Assembly: GCA_038496445.1 (NCBI GenBank)
Contig: JALMLS010000613.1
Coordinates: forward strand, 1-21,467
Direction: 5' to 3'
Source: Trichosphaerium sp. ATCC 40318
Lineage: Eukaryota > Discosea > Flabellinia > Trichosidae
Length of the DNA: 21,467 nt
Shown here: in pieces, positions 9,401 through 17,675 of the stretch
How the letters are laid out: each line of letters begins with the position of its first letter
Numbering within the stretch: position 1 is the first letter of the stretch
Notes under the pieces: generated by a model
Database searches by the model: none
Told to the model about the DNA's origin: nothing
Seen by the model: only the letters and a program-made list of their open reading frames with translations
Position numbers and translations under genes: made by a program

Positions 9401-10518
9401 CATTAGCATTGGCATTGAGTAATGTTGATACAACTTTATTGTGTCCTTCTTTTGCTAAACAGTAGAATGAGATATGTACATGTTGTATCTCATCATATCA
9501 TGTTACCTGCACATATTAAAGCTGTATTTCCATATTTAGCAACAGCATCAACATTGGCGTTGGCTTTGAGTAATGTTGATACAACTTCATTGTGTCCTTC
9601 TTGTGCTAAATAGTAGAGTGAGATATGTACATGTTGTATCTCATCATATCATGTTACCTGCACATATTAAAGCTGTCTTTCCATATTTAGCAACAGCATC
9701 AACATTGGCGTTGGCTTTGAGTAATGTTGATACAACTTCATTGTGTCCTTCTCGTGCTAAATAGTAGAATGAGATATGTACATCATATCATGTTACCTGC
9801 ACGTATTAAAGCTGTCTTTCCATATTTATCAACAGCATCAACATTGGCGTTGGCTTCAAGTAACATTGATACAACTTCATTGTATCCTTTTAGTGCTAAA
9901 TAGTAGAATGAGATATGTACATGTTGTATCTCATCATATCATGTTACCTGCATATATTAAAGCTGTCTTTCCATCTTCATCAACATATTAAAGATGTTCT
10001 TCCATTATATTTATCAACAAAATCAATATTGGCATTGGCATTGAGTAATGTTGATACAACTTCATTGTGTCCTTCTCGTGCTAAATAGTAGAATGAGATA
10101 TGTACTGTTGTATCTCATCATATCATGTTACCTGCACACATTAAAGCTGTCATTCCAGAAATTTCAACAACATCAACATTGGCGTTGGCTTTGAGTAAGA
10201 TTGATACAACTTCATTGTGTCCTTTTAGTGCTAAATAGTAGAATGAGATATGTACATGTTGTATCTCATCATATCATGTTACCTGCACATATTAAAGCTG
10301 TCTTTCCATATTTAGCAACAACATCAACATTGGCGTTGGCTTTGAGTAATGTTGATACAACTTCATTGTAGCCATTTGTTGCTAAACTTTGTCAACTATT
10401 TGCTTAGCAAGCATTACAAACCTGCAAAAGAAAACACAATTTCAATTATGGGGAGATGGATGTTGGTTGGTTCTTCCTTATCTAAACGTTGGTAGTTGTC
10501 ACTCGATGATTCTGTCAT
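6427..10518 (-). CDS. ankyrin-repeat / PARP-type ADP-ribosyltransferase protein, about 20 exons
   Basis: Exons in transcription order: 10518..10422, 10381..10283, 10230..10132, 10080..9948 (frame-broken), 9895..9797, 9756..9658, 9605..9507, 9454..9356, 9303..9205, 9152..9054, 9009..8911, 8861..8740, 8688..8433, 8364..8351 (microexon, tentative), 8300..7629, 7586..7464, 7411..7319, 7266..7086, 7030..6847, 6805..6427. Phases join throughout except through exon 4; without it the product is about 1003 residues. The start ATG follows an in-frame TGA 12 nt upstream. The order is: a short leader (MTESSSDNYQRL), about 10 ankyrin repeats (EGHNEVVSTLLKANANVD type), an unrecognised middle region, then a PARP catalytic domain with VHGT (His codon 7563-7565), GYYGQGIYFT (Tyr 7470-7472), GYQSHY, and YDELV (Glu 7102-7104). 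That H-Y-E triad is typical of active poly/mono-ADP-ribosyltransferases that use NAD+. The tail is a Lys-rich then Asp/Ser-rich stretch followed by a leucine-heptad coiled coil. Boundaries of exons 12-14 are the least certain. Confidence 0.8.
8911..10381 (-). repeat. tandem array of ankyrin exon-intron units (about 151 bp each)
   Basis: Ten consecutive units each consist of a 99-nt exon coding one 33-residue ankyrin repeat (phase 1 at both ends, starting CA.., ending TGCAG) and one intron. Introns are 52 nt in most units, 51 nt at 10081-10131, 40 nt at 9757-9796 and 44 nt at 9010-9053, the shorter ones being internal deletions. Typical intron ends are gtaacatgatatg and tctactatttag. Exon 4 (9948-10080) is 133 nt because of a 34-nt duplicative insertion. 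The array must have grown by unequal exchange of whole exon-plus-intron units. Confidence 0.9.
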
Positions 10519-11013
10519 GACGTGTTGTCACTCTTGAGGTTATCACAAAGTAGTATTAAGTTGGTGTCTCTTGACACATGAGATTTTTCAGTGACGTGTT
10601 ATCTTTTTCGGGCTATTTTTTACCCCGATAGGCAAGCACAAAGGATATTATCATAATGTTATTGTAACCAGACAGAATAACGAGAACCGGACGCCAAAAT
10701 ACAAGAATGTTGTGCTGTCGTATCTTTTCGGTTGTAAAACATGCTGTTGTTTATTCCAGTGGTGGAGATTTTATTCTCTTTATTTTTGTTTTTCTATCTA
10801 TGCTGGTTTCACCTGCTGATTTTTAGATGTCACGTATTCGCTATTGTACAATGAGCAACTCGCAGTGGAGGTGGCAACAAGTTTGAAACAAGACTAACGC
10901 ATTTACGGCAGAAAGGGCTGCATAACACGGTTTACTGTCAGAGGAATTGTTACGAAGCGTTTTTATTTATTACACGCACGTGATTTTTGTAAAACCACCA
11001 CAATGTCTGTTAC
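10519..11013. other. upstream region of the ankyrin-PARP gene
   Basis: It should hold the minus-strand promoter, but I see no TATA-like box at a convincing distance from the start codon. A CACGTG lies at 10977-10982. Confidence 0.4.
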
Positions 11014-11415
11014 TTGTTTCGTTATATTTTCAAGTACCTACCTGTGGTGGCGTGTACAAACCGTACTTCAACACGTGCAGCAACTAAAAAACGTAAACTA
11101 GACAATAAACAGAAACATTTGACCAATCTACGAGAAAAATTGAACTACATGACTGAAAATAGCTGTAAGGTTCTCCCAGACGCAAAAATATCGCTACCAG
11201 AGTGTTTACGAATATCAGGCCCTAACTTGGGTTATTTTGAGCGCATTCAATCTAACAGTGTGCTCACCTACAAAACAAGTCTATCTAAATGTTTAATTAA
11301 AAAAAACATTTGGAATCACGTGTTTTACCATACAGAAGAAAAAACAACTTGTTGCACAATTCCAAACAACCAATCCGAACTACAAGACATCGTGGAACAC
11401 ATCAATCAAACCTAA
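11014..11415 (+). CDS. coding-like fragment, basic coiled-coil segment
   Basis: The open frame of 133 codons has no ATG near its beginning (first codon TTG), so if real it is an internal exon, perhaps entered through the TTTTCAAG acceptor-like site near 11033. It contains a basic nuclear-localisation-like cluster (TKKRKLDNKQK), then a short charged helix (LTNLREKLNYM), then a Cys-containing C-terminal part. I do not recognise the family. It may be a transposon-derived or pseudogene exon, and no partner exon could be joined convincingly. Confidence 0.28.
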   Translation: MFRYIFKYLPVVACTNRTSTRAATKKRKLDNKQKHLTNLREKLNYMTENSCKVLPDAKISLPECLRISGPNLGYFERIQSNSVLTYKTSLSKCLIKKNIWNHVFYHTEEKTTCCTIPNNQSELQDIVEHINQT

Positions 11416-11997
11416 AGAGGTCATGAAATTCATAGGAACATAGTGGATTGGGATAGCGATGTTCCAAACGAATAGAATACCGAATCTATCGCCAGAACGT
11501 AAAAAGTTGGAAATATTCGAATATATTCCGATTCGGTTTTCAGAGAAGAGCGACTGTGAAGCTGAAAGTTGTTGGCTTTTTTTTTAATCACCAAGTGCTT
11601 TTTGTTCATCCAAACCACTCTCATACGTTTTAAAATGCATATTTCTATACATAGAGTGGTTGAAAGCCCTATATTGAGTAAGTTTAAGATATCTACATTT
11701 TAGCGGTAAAACTAAGTCACAGTAAGCCTAACCGACACTTTTGTTGTGTGAAATTGTGCCAGTGGTGACGTTTTTTTGACAATTCGAGCCAATCTTGAGC
11801 CCGCCACGTGATCTATTTTTTTGCTGTCTCAAAACCACTTATTAGTACTTTCCACGTGTAGAAATAGCCATCACTTGAGGTAAAACATATTTTAACACAA
11901 TTTTGTAGTTTTATCTATACACTTGCTCTATTAAAAAAAAGTCTCAGACGTGTTTGGATGTAAAAAAATGGGTTCAGGACAGCATAAGATGTAATTT
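11416..11997. other. gene-free stretch with half of a 17-nt inverted repeat
   Basis: No exon could be supported. The segment 11454-11470 (tagcgatgttccaaacg) has an exact reverse complement at 12089-12105. CACGTG occurs at 11805-11810 and 11853-11858. Confidence 0.4.
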
Positions 11998-12441
11998 GTG
12001 CCGTTTTATCTCACCACAAAAAAAGCGAGAAGAATATATTTGAATAAACCAAGAAAATTTGGTTCAAATACGAATTTTGCAATCTATCCGTTTGGAACAT
12101 CGCTAGATTGGGAGCAAAGAAGTAGAGGAAAAAAACTGTGTGAGCACATAATCAATTCATCAAAGCATACAGCATGGGGTGTTTGAGTCTTTTATGTAAA
12201 CAACCAATATTTATTAAATACTGGCGGGTTCATAAGAAAAAACTCCCGGTTCATTTGAATTTCAACTTTTTTCAACGCAACCATACACACAACAGTCAAC
12301 TTTTAATTGTTTGTTTCTTTTTTACAGATATGGGAATCATGCTCAATATTGTATACAAACAGCATTATCTCATATTGAAGCATTTGATAGGCCAGGACAT
12401 GATAAAATTCACAGCGTCCACATTTTTCTCTTTTAGCAGTG
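11998..12441 (+). CDS. coding-like fragment(s), family unknown
   Basis: The first open frame (11998-12186) includes FAIYPFGTSLDWEQRS and KKLCEHIINSSKHTAWG. After a pyrimidine-rich acceptor (tttcttttttacag) near 12328, another frame reads YGNHAQYCIQTALSHIEAFD and RPGHDKIHSVH up to a TAG near 12435. Both pieces look protein-like, but I could not find a donor giving a phase-consistent join. They may be separate exons, a decayed gene or a mobile-element remnant. Confidence 0.22.
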
Positions 12442-12449
12442 TCCACTAA

Positions 12450-13578
12450 TAATGAGTTTAATCTCTGATGGTTCTGTGATATTACTGCCCTGTTGGTACC
12501 ATGAGCGCTTTTGTGGCGCAACGTTATGCGTACCTTTGGATTGGCACAAAGCTGTCTGAGAAATAGTTACGATGTCGAGATTGACCACGACGGCTGCGTT
12601 TTATCGTAGGGGTAGAGCTGTTAGCAAAGGAAGAAAGTAAATCCGTGCTGGTTGGTTTGAACAGAAACTTCTCAAACACGTTAGTGAGTTTTGTTAATGC
12701 ATGGTTTGTGTTAGTGTAGTTTTTTAGTCTAAAAAGCCATCGTACCTTTTTTTATTCCCCTTCTGCTCTTTGATACTTTATTTGGTTGTGTAGCGTATAC
12801 ATGTGCACCTGATAAAATACTATGGTCATTTGCTAGAGTTATTTCGTTGCGTTGCAATTGAAACATTACTTGCACTTAAGGTACATAGTAGGTACACATT
12901 GCTGATTGCGCCTGCATCCTAAACACTAGTGACATGTAAACAGATTCACATTGCTAGTTCTCTCAGAACTGTCAAGTCTTGTAAGGTCTGAAAGAATTTG
13001 TCCATAACATTACCATAACGATATATGTTTGGATAAATTAATGTTCTTTTAGTAGTATTACCTAGTTTCAAAGTTAGCAGCTAACTCCTAAATAATCATT
13101 TTATACCTGACGAAAACCTTTTATTGTCTCCAAACACCACAGAAAACTACACGTGAATTTTGTTTGAAGTTGGTGATTCTTGGTTATTTTTAGTAGTAGA
13201 CAAAAATCGCAAGTTAGTTTTCAGCAGCACTCAGAGAACATTATGAATCGGTTAAACTATAGTATATTACTAAGTTACTGTGATATCAGGTTATGATGCT
13301 AGTTATCGTAATAGGACCAACACTGTTGATCCAGAGGAATCATTTGAAGAGGTGCATTAAATTCAAAAACTGTTTGGCTCACCCATGATGAAGTGGTACC
13401 TTGAGGTTTTGCAAAAGCAGACATTGACTTCCAGAAAGTCGCAAATGCATGCTCAACCGTTACATCGAATACAGTTGCATTGGAAAAAAGATCTGGATTC
13501 TGAACTACATACGGCACTAAACACGTGGTAGGCGCAAACTAGTAAACTCTGAAGTGATGCAAATGAGCACATCGAACA
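12450..13578. other. gene-free stretch
   Basis: Only short open frames occur, the longest on the minus strand at 13299-13517 with no ATG-to-splice structure that I could extend. No repeat is visible until the 80-nt direct repeat at 13579. Confidence 0.4.
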
Positions 13579-13659
13579 GCAGACGACACATTTTCCACAA
13601 AATATGTACCAAAATCCACTCAAGTGGATTATTTGTACTCCCAGTTTTGGTTTAACACT
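13579..13659 (+). repeat. direct repeat, copy 1
   Basis: This copy, starting gcagacgacacattttccac, is repeated in the same orientation at 14975-15054 with about eight substitutions and one 1-nt length difference in a T run. The two copies bracket the membrane-protein gene at 13797-14757. Confidence 0.85.
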
Positions 13660-13796
13660 ATTCGAGTATGGGACAGCAAATGCAAGCTAATATAGAGCAC
13701 TGTTCGCTTTCGGTCGGGCCGTCGCTTCACTCGGGACAAGAACCCGACTTCGTGCACATTTTGCGATAAGAGTAGAATATTATTGTCTTGCTTACA

Positions 13797-14757
13797 ATGA
13801 GTACAACTATTGAAATTGTAACCAACGGTAACTCTTTTATTACTGCCTTACTACGCAACCGAATCTTATTTGTTCTAGGGAATGAGAAACCGAGCGATGA
13901 TAAAGCGAGCAATGAGAAAGCGAGTAAGGATATCGTAGAAATAGTAGAGATGGATGAGAGCGAGATTGAGATGCGTTCAGGTATCCTTAAAGCGTTTGAG
14001 TCATACCAAACACTAACCGTGGTTTTATAGATATTGGTGATGATGTTGACGCACTTGGTACTCCTCAAAGGCGATTATATGGATTTATACTCATATTGGT
14101 TGTTCGAGTGATATGGACATGTATTATTCCTTCCTTTATTGTTGTGCGTTTGTACTTTAAACGTATTTACCAGCCTTTTTTCGTTTTGGCGAACAAACAC
14201 GTGCTTTTTTCCCAAAAGGTTGTTTTTTGGCCAAAGCCAGTTTTTTCGAGTTAAATCTCTATTGTACGACTATTAAATTGTTTAAGGCTATATTACTCTC
14301 TGATTGGCGTCAGGAATCAAAAAATAATTCCAGTGAGGGTGGATTTATTGCAACGGTGAGTGAGCCTGTTCGAAATGTTGTTTTCGATTTAGTTAGTTAT
14401 TTTTTTCGTAAATAGGTTATTGGTTTTATTGTATTCGTGTTCGCATTCAGTGCTTCTCAAATAATAGTTACAATCCTTGGACTCATTCAAAAGAAACGCT
14501 TTGATATATTCTGCGGCGTGCTACAATCACTGTACATACTACAATTCTTACTCGTTTTACCTCTATTCTTAATATTCACACATCTTTCTGTGTTTGAGGA
14601 TGAGAGGGCTTTGTTCGTGATGATGTGCATTGTCTATACTCTCCACTCTTTCTCAAATATATTCGAGTATGCGTTTATTGTGATATTACAAAACTACGGA
14701 AGAGAAGGCTGTTTTTGTTGCTGTGGAAAGACTTGTTGTAAAAAATGCTGTTGCTAA
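13797..14757 (+). CDS. multi-pass membrane protein with Cys-rich C-terminus (264 aa), family unknown
   Basis: Four exons join in frame: 13797..13980, 14031..14162, 14219..14355 and 14416..14757. Introns are 50, 56 and 60 nt; the first carries a CTAAC branch-like site and the last a GTGAGT donor. Residues 1-75 are hydrophilic with a low-complexity Lys/Glu/Ser stretch (KPSDDKASNEKASKD) and an acidic run. Hydrophobic segments lie at about 79-102, 148-176, 182-208 and 216-243, so four membrane passes are predicted. The last 15 residues contain nine cysteines (CFCCCGKTCCKKCCC), which would suit S-palmitoylation or metal binding. It lacks the CCG-plus-large-loop layout of a tetraspanin. An AATAAA follows the stop closely. 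I do not recognise the family, and function cannot be assigned. Confidence 0.7.
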
Positions 14758-14762
14758 AGGTG

Positions 14763-14768
14763 AATAAA
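14763..14768 (+). terminator. poly(A) signal
   Basis: AATAAA 6 nt after the TAA of the membrane-protein gene, followed by a GT-rich stretch (ttctttgtgttctcc). Confidence 0.6.
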
Positions 14769-14974
14769 CATTCTTTGTGTTCTCCACATAAGCCACTAGT
14801 CTACTTTTGAAGACAATCGTGCAGCTACCGCTCTCTTTAAAAGGCTTCAAATATAGTAGACCTAGCTTCAAGTAATCCAGAGCATCTGCCTTCACATGAT
14901 TTGTACATGGCAAGTACTTTTAAGCTAATATTTGAATACTGGATTTGTTGTAATTTCGTTTTCATTTTCATTTT

Positions 14975-15054
14975 GCAGACGACACATTTTCCACAATATA
15001 TGAGCCAAAATCTACTCAAGTGGATTGTTTGTATTCCCAGTTTGGTTTAACACT
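14975..15054 (+). repeat. direct repeat, copy 2
   Basis: Copy of 13579-13659. It is preceded by a pyrimidine tract (ttttcattttcattttgcag) that looks like a 3' splice site, and a short ATG-initiated frame (14908-15051) reads through it. Whether the repeat is an exon relic or noncoding is undecided. It ends where the homology between the two receptor units begins. Confidence 0.8.
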
Positions 15055-15074
15055 TTAAGTAGACTATCAATTTG

Positions 15075-15080
15075 TTTATT
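15075..15080 (-). terminator. poly(A) signal of receptor gene A
   Basis: AATAAA on the minus strand about 16 nt past the TAG at 15096-15098. Confidence 0.6.
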
Positions 15081-15095
15081 AACATATTCTATTTA

Positions 15096-16413
15096 CTAAG
15101 AAGATACAGTTGCATGCACGTTTGCTTTTGGGCGTTTGCATGGGAACACAAGATTGCGGAAGCTAGGTACCAGGAAAAAGAGAGCCAGCAAAATAGCTCC
15201 CACCAATGCAACGCAAACAACAACTACCATAATAACAATATGAACTGATGAATCGCTACGTATGGTACATGAAGACCCAAAGAAGATACTAAGAGTGCTG
15301 TCATCATCTATGATTATGAGTTAAAATACAATGTTTTTTTAAAGTGTTTATCTGTATTACCTTGTATTAGACATGCATCAACTGAAACGGTTACGTTTGT
15401 AGTTGATACCTCACATCCTTTAGCATGTTTAAACAGAGAAATTGATTCTTTAGCCTGCTAAATAAAAGATTAAAAACACAAGTTTTAAAAAAGTTCAAGA
15501 AAATAAACAGTCATACAACCGCAGTGGCCTCTACATCTATGGTGACATTCCCAATAAAACTCAAGCATCCGTGAGTAACTATTTGTGATTTACTATTGAC
15601 GGTAATGACACTATCCGCAAAGCTGACATTTCCTAAAACGAGAGAATGTCAGAAAAAAAACCGGTTAAGTTGGTCTTGAATAACAATACCTAGAAAACTG
15701 AGAGTTTGATCGATAATATTTGTATGTTCTGTTATCAATTTAGGTTCCAATATATCAGATTCACAATGATAATCATCAATAGATTCAAGGCACGATTTAT
15801 CATTAATTCCTGGGCGCAAAAACCGAAATTAGTCATGACTAATTTCGTCGATTTTCAGAAAAAGTACCGTTAATTCTCATCTCCAAACACCCTTCAGATT
15901 CATTGTTTGTGGTTGTGAAGGTTGGTTGCATACGAGAAAACAACAAATTCAAGTATGTTTGTGTATCATTCTTGGCAGTGGTAATAAAGAGATCTGTCTG
16001 AGTCATCGAAACATTACTTGAAACCCAATAGTAAAAAGATAACGCCTCATAACAGCGGTCGCACTCCTTGTTATTGAGATCGCACAATGAACAAGTGTCT
16101 TCATACTTGTGAGGATCTGCATATAGCCTTGCGCCAAGCCAATAGCTATCGCCTGTGTTTACTTTGGGTAAAAAACTGAGAGTGGTACTGTCCAATACCT
16201 CTATCAGTCGAGAGTTTCTAAAAAAAACGAGATAATTAGAGCTAAAATAAATTATTTAATTTTAGAACTAGTTAAACAATCACGTGTGAATATAATACGG
16301 ACGTACTTGGGTGTTCCAGCGCAAATAGAAGCAGTTTGTGACCAAGTCAAGCAACGAATAGTCACGACGAACCACAAAAAAACAACCAGGCGAACCTGTA
16401 GTGGTAGATGCAT
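15096..16413 (-). CDS. type I membrane protein with C-type-lectin-like ectodomain, paralogue A (333 aa)
   Basis: Six exons in transcription order: 16413..16307, 16217..15868, 15809..15690, 15632..15517, 15457..15361, 15307..15096; phases 2,1,1,0,1 all join. Residues 1-21 form a signal peptide (hydrophobic VRLVVFLWFVVTIRC). Residues about 21-169 match a C-type-lectin-like domain in order: C..TWSQTASIC, NSRLIEVLDS, YWLGARL (61-67), YYWVSSN, EGCLEM, and INDKSC followed by a Cys in YHCES, where the family usually has WND..C....FIC. The exact Ca2+-binding EPN/QPD and WND residues are not evident, so sugar binding is unproven. A Cys-rich insert lies between YWLGA and YYWVSS. The stalk has many N-x-S/T sites. 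The transmembrane helix is about 285-310 and the cytoplasmic tail is 23 residues with basic CKRPK. It is probably a surface recognition protein. Paralogue B lies just upstream on the same strand. Confidence 0.78.
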
Positions 16414-16646
16414 AGTTCTTTAAGGGCCGTTATTACCCACATTCACGTAAAGTCAAAAAGGCGGCCGACTTTTCGCAAGAAAATTGCCTATTTGTAATTG
16501 CCCCGCAAAATTAAAATCAAACAAACATTCATAAAACAATACGTGCATAGCAGAACCGCACAGTTCATAGACTAAATTACATAATAGTAACTGTTTAGCT
16601 GTGGATTTATTCTATTAAATTGTAATCGCAGATGAGGCTTTGTTTG

Positions 16647-16652
16647 CACGTG
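16647..16652 (-). promoter_or_regulatory. E-box conserved in the 5' flank of paralogue A
   Basis: CACGTG in the block CACGTGCGGTAATA, 234 nt upstream of the start codon. The same 14-nt block occurs 215 nt upstream of paralogue B. Conservation inside the otherwise drifting 5' flanks suggests a binding site, possibly for bHLH-type factors (inference). Confidence 0.4.
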
Positions 16653-16945
16653 CGGTAATAACTATCGGTGCCAACAAGTCTATTTTCAGTATTTTTATAT
16701 TGCTTCAAGCAAGTTTTGTAACACTCCAGATGTATTTCTCGATGTATCACTTGACTTAAACTTGAACTTGTACTTACTAAATAGCTTTTAACTTACGATC
16801 AACGTTACCGTTCCTCCAAAGAACCTTACATTGTGGTTTGACCCAGATGCTCGATAAAACAGGTGAACCACAATCCCATTTTAGTTCATCGGTACTCATT
16901 ATGCACTAATTTCCGGAACTCGGGAATGCGGAACAGATAGCTAAT

Positions 16946-17630
16946 AAACTGAAAGAGATGGAAGACAATAGAATGTGCGAAAGCAGGCTATAAACGAAGC
17001 ATTTAAACATTCTCAGGTTTGGGAGGGATAAAAACGTGCACTGTTCACAAAAAAACATCATTTGTGAAGTTTTTTCATCGGCTAGAGCAACACTAGCCAC
17101 TAGTCGAAGGTATAAATACTGACTGTCAGAACTACTAGAGTCCATTGAAATTAATCAGGCCACTATTAACCACCTAGGTTCCACACGTGAGTGTTCAAGC
17201 GGTGAAAACGCTTACGTCCTTGGTAGCTGGACCTCTTGACACAACAACACTGGTTTGGCCTGTAAAGGTACAAAACCTCAGACGTTCCGCCAGAGTGCTT
17301 TACCCCAAAAGCACGGAGAGTGTAGCAGTGGTGGCGGGTTTTAAGGAATTGACATGAATTTTATTTAGGAAAGGAGAATGTGTTACAGGAGAGGGAATTC
17401 TTGAAACTGTTGGTCTCGGTCATTCAAGGGGTATAATATAACAAATGCTTTGCGCTGCGCTTGAGCCACAAGACATTTTGTCTTCCTCCCAACATTGTCT
17501 ATAGTTAGTGTTCAGGTTAGTTGATAGAAGAAAGTCAACTGATAGTGTTAGAACTCTAATGACAAATTGTGCTAGCTACCTTGATTCATTTTATTTAATT
17601 TTCGGTATACATAAATTCTGCCAAACAACG
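16946..17630. other. gene-free spacer between receptor paralogues
   Basis: It is not part of the duplicated unit. The only longer open frame (minus strand 16906-17145) has no supporting structure. CACGTG lies at 17184-17189, and a TATAAATA motif near 17110 is without an obvious gene. Confidence 0.4.
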
Positions 17631-17654
17631 TACTTTAAGTAGACTATCAATTTG

Positions 17655-17660
17655 TTTATT
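17655..17660 (-). terminator. poly(A) signal of receptor gene B
   Basis: AATAAA on the minus strand about 16 nt past the TAG at 17676-17678, at the same place as in paralogue A. Confidence 0.6.
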
Positions 17661-17675
17661 AAGATATTCTATTTA

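Larger units (their letters stand above)
15051..16945 (-). repeat. tandem duplication unit 1 (receptor gene A)
   Basis: The region from the shared actttaagtagactatcaa near 15052 to about 16945 aligns with 17631-19655, covering 3' flank, all exons and introns, and about 500 nt of 5' flank. The right boundary is approximate because 5'-flank similarity fades gradually. Confidence 0.75.

Noticed and set aside
9120-9991. Series of similar plus-strand open frames of 63-71 codons
   Set aside because: They are the complement of the ankyrin exon/intron units; their similarity comes only from the tandem array on the minus strand.
8911-10381. Regular roughly 151-bp spacing considered as a CRISPR-like or satellite array
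   Set aside because: Both parts of the unit are repeated, the exon part codes a canonical ankyrin repeat and the other part is an intron with GT/AG ends.
12303-12521. Minus-strand open frame of 72 codons
   Set aside because: It looks mildly protein-like, but the opposite strand has a better acceptor and frame, and no splice partner was found.
13299-13517. Minus-strand open frame of 72 codons
   Set aside because: Composition is plausible but there is no start context, poly(A) signal or joining exon, so I could not support it.
16906-17145. Minus-strand open frame starting MDSSSSDSQYLYLRLV
   Set aside because: There is no splice structure, domain or poly(A) signal, and the equivalent 5' flank of the duplicate unit does not preserve it.
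17341-17356. AAGGAATTGACA resembling a conserved 18S rRNA segment
   Set aside because: The flanking bases do not continue the rRNA sequence, so the short match is coincidental.
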